From assembly GCF_025639805.1 (NCBI RefSeq), contig NZ_CP106735.1, positions 994,001-1,058,000 of the forward strand: a DNA stretch of 64,000 nt, read 5' to 3'. Position 1 is the first letter of the stretch, and each line of letters opens with the position of its first letter. Position numbers and translations under genes: made by a program. The notes beneath the pieces were generated by a model. The model saw only the letters and a list, made by a program, of their open reading frames with translations, did not search any database and had not been told where the DNA came from. Shown in pieces: positions 35,446 to 45,459 of the stretch. The stretch comes from Reichenbachiella carrageenanivorans (GTDB lineage Bacteria > Bacteroidota > Bacteroidia > Cytophagales > Cyclobacteriaceae).

Positions 35446-36720
35446 CTACGAAATAGTTTCGAAGCCAGCATACTGATGTAGAGCCGCAGGAATTTTAATC
35501 CCCTCAGGAGTCTGTCCGTTTTCCAAAATGGCTGCGATGATTCTAGGCAAAGCCAAAGCGCTACCATTCAAGGTGTGTAGTAAATGTTTTTCATTGTTAA
35601 CATCTCTATATCTCAATTTCAGCCTATTGGCCTGATAAGTTTTGAAGTTGCTCACGGAGCTCACTTCCAGCCATCTTTTTTGTGCTGCAGAATACACTTC
35701 AAAATCATAAGTGATGTTAGCCGTAAATCCCAAGTCGCCTGCACACAGCTTCAATTTCCTATAAGGCAATCCCAACCTTTTTAGCAAACCTTCTACATGA
35801 TCTACCATTTCCTGCAAAGTCTCAAAGGACTTATCAGGGTGCTGCACCTGCACAATCTCTACTTTATCAAACTGATGCAGTCTATTGAGTCCTCTCACAT
35901 GCGATCCCCACGAGCCTGCTTCTCTTCTAAAACAAGGCGTGAATCCCACATTTTTGATAGGCAAATCTTTTTCATCGATGATCACATCTCTATACAGGTT
36001 AGTAATCGGCACCTCTGCTGTAGGGATCAAGTACAGATCCGAGTCTGTGATGTGGTACATCTGCCCTTCTTTGTCTGGCAACTGACCTGTACCCCGACCA
36101 GAAGCCTCATTGATCACTACTGGTGGCTGTACTTCAGCATAGCCTGCTCGATCCGCTTCGTCTAAAAAAAAGTTGACCAATGCTCGCTGCAACCGTGCTC
36201 CCTTACCTTTGTAAACAGGAAATCCAGCACCTGTGATTTTAACGCCAAGATCGAAATCTATGATATCATACTTTTTGATCAATTCCCAATGCGGTACAGC
36301 ATCCTCACCTACTTCCGGCAATTTGTCAACGGTAAAAAGCACTTCGTTATCATCCTCGCTTTTGCCAGCAGGTACTTCTAGGTTAGGTATATTTGGGATA
36401 TGATATAACTTATCCTCCAGCAGTTGTTTGGTTTCTTCCAAGATCTGACCCAACTCTTTCGTTTGATTTTTCAAATCAGACGTCTTGTTTTTTGCTTCAT
36501 TCGCCTCTTCTTGTTTGCCTTCTTTCATGAGTAGACCAATCGACTTCGAGATTTTATTGGATTCGGCAAGCAACTCATCCAGATGAGTCTGGGTGCTTTT
36601 TCTTTTTTCGTCCAATACCAAAACTTCATCAAGAAGTGCCTTGGCGTTAGCTAGGCCTCTTTTTTCTAATCCTGCGATGAATTCAGATTTGTTTTCTCTA
36701 ATGTCTGAAACAATTAACAT
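35446..36720 (-). CDS. serS: Seryl-tRNA synthetase
   Basis: A 424-residue class II synthetase. The N-terminal two-helix coiled-coil arm (about residues 28-105, with TSDLKNQTKELGQILEETKQ) binds the long variable arm of tRNA-Ser. The catalytic core carries motif 2, FRREAGSWGSHVRGLNRLHQ, and motif 3, LNGSALALPRIIAAILENGQ. TAEVPITNLYRDVI is the TxE serine-binding loop. Length and motif order are standard. It is divergent from rho and followed by the GNAT gene. Confidence 0.97.
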   Translation of the reverse strand: MLIVSDIRENKSEFIAGLEKRGLANAKALLDEVLVLDEKRKSTQTHLDELLAESNKISKSIGLLMKEGKQEEANEAKNKTSDLKNQTKELGQILEETKQLLEDKLYHIPNIPNLEVPAGKSEDDNEVLFTVDKLPEVGEDAVPHWELIKKYDIIDFDLGVKITGAGFPVYKGKGARLQRALVNFFLDEADRAGYAEVQPPVVINEASGRGTGQLPDKEGQMYHITDSDLYLIPTAEVPITNLYRDVIIDEKDLPIKNVGFTPCFRREAGSWGSHVRGLNRLHQFDKVEIVQVQHPDKSFETLQEMVDHVEGLLKRLGLPYRKLKLCAGDLGFTANITYDFEVYSAAQKRWLEVSSVSNFKTYQANRLKLRYRDVNNEKHLLHTLNGSALALPRIIAAILENGQTPEGIKIPAALHQYAGFETIS

Positions 36721-36845
36721 AAGGTTCTTTTTTATTGAGAGGCAAATTTATATGATCACCCGACACACACGCTATAGAACCACAAAGAATCGGACAAGAA
36801 AAAGTTAGTTTTTTTGGTTTTAACGGGCAATACGAAAAATTTGCG

Positions 36846-36853
36846 TAAATTTG
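36846..36853 (+). promoter_or_regulatory. Candidate -7 box of rho, long leader
   Basis: TAAATTTG matches TAnnTTTG. It would give a leader of about 160 nt before the rho ATG at 37020. Long leaders are common where Rho controls its own synthesis. No clear -33 TTG is seen. Confidence 0.45.
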
Positions 36854-37019
36854 TGTTCTAATTAATGTTGTCATATAATTGTGGCACTAATATGCATTTA
36901 GGCTTAGATAGCCATCCAGCTAATCAGAATAGGCCAATCTTCATTACTATAATATTTCAAAAATATTTCATTTCAAGACGCTTAAAATCATTAAGCACAA
37001 TTTCTACTAATTAATAAAC

Positions 37020-38678
37020 ATGTATAAAATTGAAGAATTGAATGACAGACTACTATCTGAGCTAAAGGAAATTGCTGAGAGTCTGGGCATCAAAAACTAC
37101 AAGAAATCTGCGAAGAAGGATCTCATCTACAAAATTCTTGACGAGCAGGCTATCAACCCCCAGCCTGCAGCAGAGAGAAAGGCTGAAGAACTAAAAAAAG
37201 AAAAGCCAAGCGAAGCAAATGCTGAAAGCAAAAAAGAAACTAAATCGGAAGAAAAGACTTCAAAATCTGCTAACGATCTATTAAGCTCGTTCAATTTAGA
37301 GGCAGAAACTAAAGCACCAAGAGAGAAAAACGAGAGAGCGCCAAAAGCTGCTCGACCAGAAAAAACTCCCCGACCAGAAAAAACGGAGCAATCAGCCAAA
37401 ACGGAGCAGCCAAAGGCTGAAACGAAAGACGTAAAAGACAAAGCACCAAGGGAAAAAGAAGAAAGAAAAGATAGAGGCGAACGCAACGACCGAGGAGATA
37501 GAAAAGAAAGACGTCCAGATCAGAAATCTAAAAAAGCTGAATACAACGAGAAAATCAAGGATTTTGACGGTGTAATCGAAAACGGAGGCGTACTCGAAAT
37601 CATGCAAGATGGCTATGGCTTCTTGAGATCTGGCGACTACAACTACCTCGCTAGTCCTGATGATATTTATGTATCTCCATCTCAGATCAAATTATTTGGT
37701 TTGAAAACAGGCGATTCTGTATTGGGCCAGATCCGCCCTCCAAAAGACGGTGAAAAGTACTTCGCCCTATTGAGAGTAACTACTGTAAACGGTAAGACTA
37801 CTGAAGAAATCAGAGACAGAGTTCCTTTCGAATACTTGACTCCACTTTTCCCAGAAGAAAAATTAAACCTTAGCTACAAACCTAGCGATTACTCTACAAG
37901 AGTAATGGACATGTTCGCTCCTATCGGAAAAGGGCAAAGAGGTATGATCGTAGCACAACCAAAAACAGGTAAAACGGTCTTGCTAAAGAACGTTGCCAAC
38001 GCCATTGCGACCAATCACCCTGAAGTATATCTAATGATTCTTTTGATCGATGAAAGACCAGAAGAAGTAACTGATATGGCTAGAAGCGTAAAAGCAGAGG
38101 TGATTGCTTCTACTTTTGATGAGCAAGCAGAAAGACATGTAAAAGTCGCCAATATTGTGCTTGAAAAAGCTAAGAGAATGGTCGAATGTGGTCACGATGT
38201 AGTAATTCTTTTAGACTCTATCACTCGCCTAGCCAGAGCACACAATACTGTAGTGCCTTCAAGTGGCAAGATTCTATCAGGTGGTGTAGATGCTAATGCG
38301 CTACACAAACCAAAAAGATTTTTTGGAGCAGCTAGAAATGTAGAAAACGGAGGTTCTTTGACTATTCTCGCAACTGCTTTGATCGAAACAGGATCTAAAA
38401 TGGACGAAGTAATCTTTGAAGAATTCAAAGGGACAGGCAATATGGAGCTTCAGTTGGACAGAAAACTATCCAACAAGCGTGTATATCCTGCTATCGATAT
38501 TCCTGCTTCTGGCACTCGAAGAGAAGATCTACTCATCGACAAAGAAGAATTGGCTCGTATCTGGATCTTGAGAAAATTCATGGACGACATGAATTCAAAC
38601 GAAGCAATGGAATTCTTGCTTGGCAAGATGAAAGGTACCAGAAACAACCAAGAATTTTTGGTGTCGATGAACGGCTAA
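37020..38678 (+). CDS. rho: Transcription termination factor Rho with long charged insert
   Basis: A hexameric RNA helicase that ends transcription; 552 residues compared with about 420 in E. coli. The Rho_N domain (1-43) is followed by a highly charged, low-complexity insert (about 45-178; runs of Lys, Glu, Pro and [14 protein letters not shown]). The cold-shock RNA-binding domain (about 180-255; [20 protein letters not shown]) and the ATPase come next, with Walker [10 protein letters not shown] (Lys318), [20 protein letters not shown], the Q-loop region and [13 protein letters not shown] (R-finger region further on). Inserts of this kind are usual in Bacteroidota Rho and may add RNA binding or phase separation. 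A terminator lies 22 bp downstream. Confidence 0.96.
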   Translation: MYKIEELNDRLLSELKEIAESLGIKNYKKSAKKDLIYKILDEQAINPQPAAERKAEELKKEKPSEANAESKKETKSEEKTSKSANDLLSSFNLEAETKAPREKNERAPKAARPEKTPRPEKTEQSAKTEQPKAETKDVKDKAPREKEERKDRGERNDRGDRKERRPDQKSKKAEYNEKIKDFDGVIENGGVLEIMQDGYGFLRSGDYNYLASPDDIYVSPSQIKLFGLKTGDSVLGQIRPPKDGEKYFALLRVTTVNGKTTEEIRDRVPFEYLTPLFPEEKLNLSYKPSDYSTRVMDMFAPIGKGQRGMIVAQPKTGKTVLLKNVANAIATNHPEVYLMILLIDERPEEVTDMARSVKAEVIASTFDEQAERHVKVANIVLEKAKRMVECGHDVVILLDSITRLARAHNTVVPSSGKILSGGVDANALHKPKRFFGAARNVENGGSLTILATALIETGSKMDEVIFEEFKGTGNMELQLDRKLSNKRVYPAIDIPASGTRREDLLIDKEELARIWILRKFMDDMNSNEAMEFLLGKMKGTRNNQEFLVSMNG

Positions 38679-38700
38679 TTCCATTAGATTTTATTAACTA

Positions 38701-38745
38701 AAAAGCCATTCCGTTTCGACTTTCATCGAGGCAGAATGGCTTTTT
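38701..38745 (+). terminator. Rho-independent terminator of rho
   Basis: AAAAGCCATTC (38701-38711) pairs with GAATGGCTTTT (38734-38744), with an inner CGA/TCG extension and a T5 run. Confidence 0.75.
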
Positions 38746-38867
38746 GCATTATATGCAGTTAACCTTATACTATTTCAATAATACAATTGCCAGATTATAT
38801 AGGTTTGAACAAAACAATTTTTTTCATAAATTTATTCGGCTAATCAAATACACTAGTTCATTTTATC

Positions 38868-38875
38868 TATATTTG
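38868..38875 (+). promoter_or_regulatory. Candidate -7 box of the zinc-ribbon membrane protein gene
   Basis: TATATTTG matches TAnnTTTG exactly. The predicted leader is about 88 nt. Confidence 0.45.
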
Positions 38876-38967
38876 GAAATAACCTGCACTTTCTCATGGC
38901 TAACCACATTAAATACCAGTTGAAAGCAGGCAAGTATTAAAAACCCACTTTACTAAAGCTTAACGCT

Positions 38968-39705
38968 ATGAACAAAATTGATCAGAGCCTACTGGACACA
39001 TGGAACTTGTATGGAAACTACGTGTCATATACCATTGCCGCTGTCGGTGTATTGATCCTTATCGGGCATCTCTTCAAACTAATGATCACCAAAGACCAAA
39101 AAGACAAATATGATTACATCAATATGTATGAAATCAATTTGCTTTGGTATAGTGCTCTTTTAATCATTATTGCACTTGCCGTATATGCCAACACCTTGGT
39201 ATCCGAATCTGGCATGATGTGGTTTTTCGTAAGACTTTTTGTAAGCACCATGTTCGCCATTATTGCTGGTGTAATTGTGCAAAACATATTGAAGTTTTAC
39301 TATCCATTCTACATAGAAAAAAGACTCAAGTTTTTAAGATTCACTCCAAGAATATCTCCTGACGGCCGTCCAATGAAATTGTTAAGCGAAGAAGAGGAAG
39401 ATGTTTATTTGGACGAAGGGATGCAGGCTGAAGAAGACGCCTTCTCGGTAGATTATGATGTATGGATCGACGAAGAGTCTGGCTATACTAAAATCGAAAA
39501 ATATAATGGTAGACTGCACGCATTAAAATGCAATGAATGCAACTACCAAACGCTAAAAGTGAACAAAGAAGAAGTGATTAGAGTTGCTACACTCGAATCT
39601 GATGGTGAACTGGTCAAGTCTTACACTTGTGGATACTGTGGGCACAAAGAGAAAAAGTCATTTACGATTGCTCAATTAAAAGCTCCTACAGAATCAGCGG
39701 AATAA
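38968..39705 (+). CDS. Membrane protein with cytoplasmic zinc ribbon
   Basis: A 245-residue protein not assigned to a family. There are three hydrophobic segments: about residues 20-40, 58-76 and 84-108. An acidic linker follows (EEEEDVYLDEGMQAEED). The C-terminal domain has two CxxC knuckles (Cys188/Cys191 in KCNECN and Cys221/Cys224 in TCGYCG) spaced 30 residues apart, as in zinc ribbons that bind nucleic acids or proteins. A membrane-tethered zinc ribbon suggests a regulatory or assembly role. It is monocistronic, with its own promoter-like box and a strong terminator. Confidence 0.75.
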   Translation: MNKIDQSLLDTWNLYGNYVSYTIAAVGVLILIGHLFKLMITKDQKDKYDYINMYEINLLWYSALLIIIALAVYANTLVSESGMMWFFVRLFVSTMFAIIAGVIVQNILKFYYPFYIEKRLKFLRFTPRISPDGRPMKLLSEEEEDVYLDEGMQAEEDAFSVDYDVWIDEESGYTKIEKYNGRLHALKCNECNYQTLKVNKEEVIRVATLESDGELVKSYTCGYCGHKEKKSFTIAQLKAPTESAE

Positions 39706-39726
39706 ACCATTAACTACAAGAACTTG

Positions 39727-39757
39727 AAACCATTCCTTCTTCTGGAATGGTTTTTTT
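39727..39757 (+). terminator. Rho-independent terminator of the zinc-ribbon gene
   Basis: AAACCATTCC (39727-39736) pairs with GGAATGGTTT (39744-39753), followed by T-rich sequence. It ends five bases before the recG stop on the other strand. Confidence 0.8.
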
Positions 39758-39761
39758 ATGT

Positions 39762-41858
39762 CTAAGAAATAGCACTCCATCGCAGAGTGGCTATTTGGTT
39801 TTTGTTAAGATGCCGAGCTATTTTTACATGCTTTTGACGCTCTAAGTCAGGATCTTCAGCTATGATTTGTTCGGCCAATCTACGTGCCCTTTTCAGCAAT
39901 TCTCCATCTGTAGTAAGGTCGGCCACTTTGAGATCGAGTAACCCACTTTGTTGTGTACCCATTAGATCACCTGGCCCTCTCAGCTCTAGGTCTTTTTCTG
40001 CGATTTCAAATCCATCGGTAGTAGCCACCATACAGCCTATTCGCTCACGGGAGGTCTTTGATATTTTACTACCCGTCATCAAAACACAATACGATTGATC
40101 TGCCCCTCTACCTACACGTCCCCTGAGTTGGTGCAGCTGAGACAGACCAAATCGCTCCGAATTTTCGATCACCATTACTGATGCATTAGGCACATTCACT
40201 CCGACTTCTATCACTGTCGTGGCCACCATTATTTTGGTCTCCCCTCTCACAAAACGATCCATCTCAAAATCCTTGTCTTTTGGTTTCATCTTACCGTGCA
40301 AAATGCTCAACGGCACCTTAGGAAAAGCCCTGGCAATACTTTCGTACCCATCCATCAAGTCTTTATAATCCAGCGTACTGGATTCTTCAATCAAAGGATA
40401 AACAATATACACCTGCCTACCTAAGTCTATTTCCCTTTGGATAAATCCAAAAAGCTTCAAACGAGACGAATCATATAAATGAGACGTTTTAATAGGCTTT
40501 CGCCCTTTGGGCAATTCTCTTATAGTAGACACTTCTAAATCACCATATAGTGTCATGGCCAAGGTTCTAGGAATAGGTGTCGCCGTCATCACTAAGACAT
40601 GTGGGTATACATGCTTATTCTTCTGCCAGAGTTTGGCACGCTGAGCCACTCCAAAACGATGCTGTTCGTCTATCACGGCTAAGCCTAATCTGTTGAACTG
40701 CACATCATTCTCGATCAAAGCATGTGTGCCTACCAGTATATTTACCTCACCAGAGGCCAATTCTTCCAGATACTTTCTGCGATTGCTTTTCTTAGTAGAC
40801 CCAGTAATAAGCCTGATTTTTAGCCCAAGCTTATCGCAATACTCCTCTAGCCCTTGGTGATGCTGAATGGCTAAAATCTCTGTAGGCGCCATGATGGTCG
40901 TCTGAAACCCACTACCTATAGCAATGAGCATACATACAAATGCCGTAATGGTTTTACCGCTACCTACATCTCCTTGCAACAGCCGGTTCATTTGATAGCC
41001 TGACTGTAAATCTGTGTAGATTTCTTTGATGACTTGCTTCTGAGAATCAGTTAATTCAAAAGGTTTATGGTTGGTATAAAAATCATGAACGAGTGAACTA
41101 TTTTGAAAAACAATCCCCCTATGGGCTTCTTTTTGGTCCGTTTTTTCTTTGAATATTTTGAGTTGGATGAAAAAAAGTTCGTCAAACTTAAGGCGTTCGA
41201 GTGCCTTGTCCTTCGCCTGCATACTCAACGGAAAGTGAATTTGCCGCAAGGCAGAGTTCAAATCCATCAAACCCATTATCTGCATCAGTTCGTTATCAAG
41301 GGTTTCCACTGCAGAGGTTCCTTTGGCTTGGAGTAGCTCAAACTGCATTTTGGCGATCGCCTTACTATCTACATACTTCCGCTTAAGCTTTTCTGTGGTG
41401 GCATACACTGGCAGTAGACTTTTCTTGCCTGTTTCATTGGCCGGAGTCAATATTTCTATTTCCGGATGACTAATCGAATATTTAGTTTGAAAAAGCGATG
41501 GTTTGCCATATACGATGTAGGGTACTCCAGGCTTAAGTTTACTTTTCATCCACTTTACTCCCTTAAACCATATCAATTCTATTTGCCCCGTTTGATCTCT
41601 AAAGGAAGCCGTGAGCCGCTGCTTACCAGCTGCGCCTACTATCTCTACCTGATCTATTACGCCTTTGATTTGGACATTTTCACCATCCGAGCTGATTTGA
41701 TTGATGGTTAAAAATTGAGAACGATCTTCGTACCGGAATGGGAAATGATAAATCAGGTCATGAAACGTCTGAATACCTAGTTCTTCATGCAGGAGCTTAG
41801 CCTTGGCTGGCCCTACACCTTTTAAAAACTCGATTTTTGTATCCATGAAGCCCGACAT
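39762..41858 (-). CDS. recG: ATP-dependent DNA helicase RecG
   Basis: A 698-residue replication-fork-reversal and branch-migration helicase. The N-terminal wedge/OB region (about 60-160) is followed by the helicase core: Walker A LQGDVGSGKTITAF, motif II VIDEQHRFG (DEQH), motif III VMTATPIPRTLAMTLYGDL and motif VI QLRGRVGRGADQSY. The C-terminal RecG wedge-contact region includes DLELRGPGDLMGTQQSG. The start is ATG 41858 or 41846. It is the last gene of the minus-strand run mutY-ssb-gldE-gldD-recG, nine bases after gldD. Confidence 0.96.
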   Translation of the reverse strand: MSGFMDTKIEFLKGVGPAKAKLLHEELGIQTFHDLIYHFPFRYEDRSQFLTINQISSDGENVQIKGVIDQVEIVGAAGKQRLTASFRDQTGQIELIWFKGVKWMKSKLKPGVPYIVYGKPSLFQTKYSISHPEIEILTPANETGKKSLLPVYATTEKLKRKYVDSKAIAKMQFELLQAKGTSAVETLDNELMQIMGLMDLNSALRQIHFPLSMQAKDKALERLKFDELFFIQLKIFKEKTDQKEAHRGIVFQNSSLVHDFYTNHKPFELTDSQKQVIKEIYTDLQSGYQMNRLLQGDVGSGKTITAFVCMLIAIGSGFQTTIMAPTEILAIQHHQGLEEYCDKLGLKIRLITGSTKKSNRRKYLEELASGEVNILVGTHALIENDVQFNRLGLAVIDEQHRFGVAQRAKLWQKNKHVYPHVLVMTATPIPRTLAMTLYGDLEVSTIRELPKGRKPIKTSHLYDSSRLKLFGFIQREIDLGRQVYIVYPLIEESSTLDYKDLMDGYESIARAFPKVPLSILHGKMKPKDKDFEMDRFVRGETKIMVATTVIEVGVNVPNASVMVIENSERFGLSQLHQLRGRVGRGADQSYCVLMTGSKISKTSRERIGCMVATTDGFEIAEKDLELRGPGDLMGTQQSGLLDLKVADLTTDGELLKRARRLAEQIIAEDPDLERQKHVKIARHLNKNQIATLRWSAIS

Positions 41859-41867
41859 GCCAGTCGA

Positions 41868-42440
41868 TTATTGATCCCAGGTGAGTGTATTGAGCATGTG
41901 CAACATGTCCATTTTCACATAGTTGATGACTGGTCGCAGAGAGTCATTTTGTGTCGCTGTTTTAAAATACAATGCACATCGCAAAAAATGTTTGGTAGAA
42001 TCAGTCACATGAAACTGAAACTGTGTAGGCACCTCTCCCGAGAGTTCCATCACGGTAGCTTTTATCCCATTATTAAGCGTAATCACACTTTCATCTATGG
42101 CATAGGCTTTTACTCTGTGCTCTGACGTAAGCTTGTATGAATCACCCAAATACTCTTCTAAAGTACTCCTATTAGTGACAGGTTTATAGGTCACTTGAAT
42201 ATTCGCACCTAAGTCTTCGTAGTACAAATCGAACCAGTACCGTTCTGAAATCCACGAACTGTCTTTTAGTATCTTGGCCTGTGTAGAATACTCCAACTGA
42301 AATGGAAAGGAATCTGCTAAAACTTGATACTGTGCTGGCTTGAGATCAATTCGATTAAACCCTTTGGGTTTTGGGTTGAAATTATTACTTCCACACCCAA
42401 CTAGTACCACTGCTAAAACCCAAAACCACTTTTTCATCAT
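41868..42440 (-). CDS. gldD: Gliding motility lipoprotein GldD
   Basis: A 190-residue lipoprotein. The signal ends in the lipobox VVLVGCGSN with the acylated Cys at residue 16. The mature start PKPKGFNRIDLKPAQYQ is the GldD hallmark, and LEYSTQAKI and WFDLYYEDLGANIQVTY are conserved strands. GldD is essential for gliding and T9SS function in Flavobacterium johnsoniae; its mechanism is unknown. It overlaps gldE by four bases (ATGA) and precedes recG by nine. Confidence 0.93.
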   Translation of the reverse strand: MMKKWFWVLAVVLVGCGSNNFNPKPKGFNRIDLKPAQYQVLADSFPFQLEYSTQAKILKDSSWISERYWFDLYYEDLGANIQVTYKPVTNRSTLEEYLGDSYKLTSEHRVKAYAIDESVITLNNGIKATVMELSGEVPTQFQFHVTDSTKHFLRCALYFKTATQNDSLRPVINYVKMDMLHMLNTLTWDQ

Positions 42441-43759
42441 CTTGTAATATGTACCCTTACTTTCTTTATTCTCTTATCGTTAACTGCCACGGTCGTAAAC
42501 TGAAAATTTTCGAAAACAATCTTTTCTCCTGCGTTTGGCAGCATCGAATTGATTTCTAACAACAAACCGCCCAGAGATTCGCTTTCTCCTTTCACCACAT
42601 CAAATGCCTTGTGATCTACTCCTGCTAATTTGCAAAAATCCATCAACGACGTTTTGCCTTCAAAAATGAACGTGTTATTGTCCAGTTTACTATAAGCTAT
42701 GTCCGTGTCCTCGTCAAACTCATCGTTGATTTCACCTACGATCTCCTCGATCACATCCTCCATGGTAATCAAACCAGAAGTGCCTCCGTACTCATCCACC
42801 ACGATAGCGATGTGAATTCTCTTTTCCTGAAAATCCTTAAATAGGGTATCGATTTTTTTAGTCTCTGGCACAAAAAAACCAGGTCTCAACAACTCTTGCC
42901 ACCTAAAATTCTCCTCTTCGCTCACATGTGGCAGCAAGTCTTTGATATAGAGAATACCTTCAATTTTGTCTATTGTCTCTTTATAAACAGGTATCCTAGA
43001 ATAGCCTGTCTTATTGATCTGGTTCATCAATTCATGAAAGTCTGTCTCCAAATCAATCGCTGTGATATCCATTCTAGATTTCATCACCTGCTTCACAGAC
43101 AGTGTCCCAAAATTCACTATTCCTTTTAAAATCCCTTTTTCCTCTTCTGTCGTTTCATCTTCTGCAGCAAGATCAAGCGCTTGATTCAGATCATCTACCG
43201 ATACACGATAGCCTTTCCTCTCTATTCGACGCTCAATCACATTACTCACCTTGATGAGTAACCAAGCCAAGGGCTGAAATACTCTGAAAGAAACGGCCAA
43301 CAATCCGGCTGTCCGTTTGGCGAAAGCCATGCTATTTTGGTTCGCATATACCTTCGGGACAATTTCACCCAAAAACACCATCAAGAAGGTGATAACAATA
43401 GTCAGTGTCACAATTATAGCACCTCCCGACAACACATCTCCCAAAAGCGCTGCAGTGACATAGGTAGACAACATGACGATAGAGATATTGATGAAATTAT
43501 TCAATATCAGAATAGTAGCCAGCAATTGTTTCGGGTGACCTAAGAGATGAATTATTTTATCTCTAACTGTAGTTTCTGCTTGCTCAGTGTCAAGTAATTG
43601 ATCATGTGTAAGAGAAAAATAAGCGACTTCGGATCCAGACACTAATGCAGATCCAAAAAATAAAAGTCCGATTCCGATAAGACTAAAAACCAGCAGGTAT
43701 ATGTCGCCGCTAGTAAGTATTGTCGTCAGTATTAAGTTTCCCGGGAGTGGGTCGTCCAT
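42437..43759 (-). CDS. gldE: Gliding motility-associated protein GldE (CNNM/CBS family)
   Basis: A 440-residue inner-membrane protein. A DUF21/CNNM domain (about residues 20-200, four hydrophobic segments starting with LLVFSLIGIGLLFFGSALVS) is followed by a CBS pair (about 215-335; MKSRMDITAI, VVDEYGGTSGLITMEDVIEE). A CorC_HlyC C-terminal domain ends the protein. By itself this is the general hemolysin/CorC architecture. The partial overlap with gldD identifies it as GldE, which acts with GldD in gliding and T9SS. The conserved order ssb-gldE-gldD supports the call. Confidence 0.92.
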   Translation of the reverse strand: MDDPLPGNLILTTILTSGDIYLLVFSLIGIGLLFFGSALVSGSEVAYFSLTHDQLLDTEQAETTVRDKIIHLLGHPKQLLATILILNNFINISIVMLSTYVTAALLGDVLSGGAIIVTLTIVITFLMVFLGEIVPKVYANQNSMAFAKRTAGLLAVSFRVFQPLAWLLIKVSNVIERRIERKGYRVSVDDLNQALDLAAEDETTEEEKGILKGIVNFGTLSVKQVMKSRMDITAIDLETDFHELMNQINKTGYSRIPVYKETIDKIEGILYIKDLLPHVSEEENFRWQELLRPGFFVPETKKIDTLFKDFQEKRIHIAIVVDEYGGTSGLITMEDVIEEIVGEINDEFDEDTDIAYSKLDNNTFIFEGKTSLMDFCKLAGVDHKAFDVVKGESESLGGLLLEINSMLPNAGEKIVFENFQFTTVAVNDKRIKKVRVHITR

Positions 43760-43782
43760 TGGTGTAAATTACAGTTTGATGA

Positions 43783-44232
43783 TTAGAACGGAAGATCGTC
43801 TATTTCGTTCGATTCCTCTACAGGAGCAGACTCAGTAGAGGTTGTTGTCGTATTAGCAGATGCTGCTGGCTGGCTGGCTGCAGAGGAGCCTGCTCCTTCA
43901 GGCCTAGAGCCCAACAACGTCATTTCTCTACCAACCACTTCGGTGATGTATCGAGTGACGCCTTCTTTGTCGTCGTAAGATCGGGAGGTTAATTTTCCTT
44001 CTATATAAACCTGACCGCCTTTGTTGAGATACTTCTCAGCTATTTCGGCTAATGGAGACCAAAGCACAATGTTATGCCATTCTGTATTAGTCACTTTTTC
44101 CCCTTGTTTATTTTTATAAGTTTCGCTTGTCGCAATTGGAAAATTTGCCACAGCTCTGCCATTGTCAAGGTGTCTTACTTCAGGGTCTTTGCCCAGGTTT
44201 CCTACTAAGATTACTTTATTTACTCCAGCCAT
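43783..44232 (-). CDS. ssb: Single-stranded DNA-binding protein
   Basis: A 149-residue tetrameric OB-fold protein for replication and repair. The opening [20 protein letters not shown] and the [20 protein letters not shown] segment are family signatures. The tail (about 110-149) is disordered and Ser/Thr/Ala-rich, ending in EIDDLPF, the acidic tip that recruits repair proteins including RecG. It sits 39 bp after mutY and 23 bp before gldE on the same strand. Confidence 0.97.
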   Translation of the reverse strand: MAGVNKVILVGNLGKDPEVRHLDNGRAVANFPIATSETYKNKQGEKVTNTEWHNIVLWSPLAEIAEKYLNKGGQVYIEGKLTSRSYDDKEGVTRYITEVVGREMTLLGSRPEGAGSSAASQPAASANTTTTSTESAPVEESNEIDDLPF

Positions 44233-44271
44233 TATTTTATTTGTTTTTTAGGTTGATTCTAATGGTTTAAT

Positions 44272-45354
44272 TTAACGACAAAACTCATTATTCAAAAACA
44301 ATTCAATCGGTTTTGGGACAGCATAGTCTCCTATCCTTTCTCTCGATACCATTAGCATTTGTTTCGCTTCACCCACTTGCACCAGTGCTTTTTGTGATCT
44401 CATTTCATAGACATGAAATCGCAAATGCAATTTCTGATGCGTCAACTGATGTACCATTTCTGAAGAAGAGTATTCCAGTTTTCCGCCTTCAAAGCTACTG
44501 CTTTTTAAACTCTTTTTTGTCTCCTCTATATCGAATTCGAAAAGTCCTGTCCATATATCCCCTTCTGATCGCTGGCGAATCAAAACCTGACCCTCATGAG
44601 TGTAAACGTAATAATTGAAATATCTGTGCCTTACTTTTACATTCTTAGATTTGACTGGCAGGCTATCGATTAGTCCCTTTGACTTGGCAAAGCAATGTGT
44701 CTCAAACATACACGTCGCGCACTCGGGTGATTTGGGCGTACATATCATAGCGCCAAATTCCATCATGGCTTGATTGAAATCTCCCGAGTGACCCGCTGGC
44801 ATCAAGGTCTTTGCCCGATCAAAAAACACCTTAAACGTACTTGTCTTTGCAATATCCTCAGCTATACCAAAAAGCCTAGCCATCACTCTAAAAACATTAC
44901 CATCTACAGTAGGCACAGCTTCTCCAAAGCAAATCGACGCAATAGCCGCAGCAGTATATTTCCCAATTCCTTTTAGTTTTTGCAGCTCAGCATAGTTGTC
45001 CGGGAAATTCCCTCCAAAATGATTCATTACAGCATTAGCACACTGGTGCATATTTCTCGCTCTGGAATAATATCCTAGCCCTTGCCAAAGTTTAAGTATA
45101 TCGTCCAAATTTGCTTGCGCAAAATCCTGTACTGTTTGATAACTAGCTATGAATTTCAAATAGTAAGGCATCCCTTGATTGACGCGCGTCTGCTGTAGGA
45201 TAATTTCTGACAACCAAATTTTAAAAGGATCCTTTGTTTCCCTCCAAGGCAGGTGGCGTTTGTTAAAACCATACCAATCAAGAAGTTGTGACGAAAACCA
45301 ATCGTCATTTCCCAGACTTTTTCCTGTCTTTAAAGGCCTACTAATATTTCTCAA
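44272..45354 (-). CDS. mutY: Adenine DNA glycosylase MutY
   Basis: A 360-residue enzyme that removes adenine mispaired with 8-oxoguanine. The catalytic Glu lies in IWLSEIILQQTRV. The helix-hairpin-helix is LKGIGKYTAAAIASICFGEA, followed by the catalytic Asp in PTVDGNVFRVMARL. The 4Fe-4S cluster ligands are C-x6-C-x2-C-x5-C in CTPKSPECATCMFETHC. A C-terminal NUDIX-like domain (about 230-350) recognises 8-oxoguanine. It is the first gene of the minus-strand mutY-ssb-gldE-gldD-recG run and is divergent from the HU gene. Confidence 0.96.
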   Translation of the reverse strand: MRNISRPLKTGKSLGNDDWFSSQLLDWYGFNKRHLPWRETKDPFKIWLSEIILQQTRVNQGMPYYLKFIASYQTVQDFAQANLDDILKLWQGLGYYSRARNMHQCANAVMNHFGGNFPDNYAELQKLKGIGKYTAAAIASICFGEAVPTVDGNVFRVMARLFGIAEDIAKTSTFKVFFDRAKTLMPAGHSGDFNQAMMEFGAMICTPKSPECATCMFETHCFAKSKGLIDSLPVKSKNVKVRHRYFNYYVYTHEGQVLIRQRSEGDIWTGLFEFDIEETKKSLKSSSFEGGKLEYSSSEMVHQLTHQKLHLRFHVYEMRSQKALVQVGEAKQMLMVSRERIGDYAVPKPIELFLNNEFCR

Positions 45355-45459
45355 TAATTGTTTTTTTGTGTTTATTTGCGCTCTGAAATCCTTGAATTTC
45401 AGGCAACTAAATTAGTTTGTAATTTATTTATACTATTATTTATACCTAAAAAAATAGAG

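Noticed and set aside
45358..45459. Upstream part of the HU frame (34 codons)
   Set aside because: It is not HU-like and lies where the mutY and HU promoters should be; GTG 45460 gives the canonical start.
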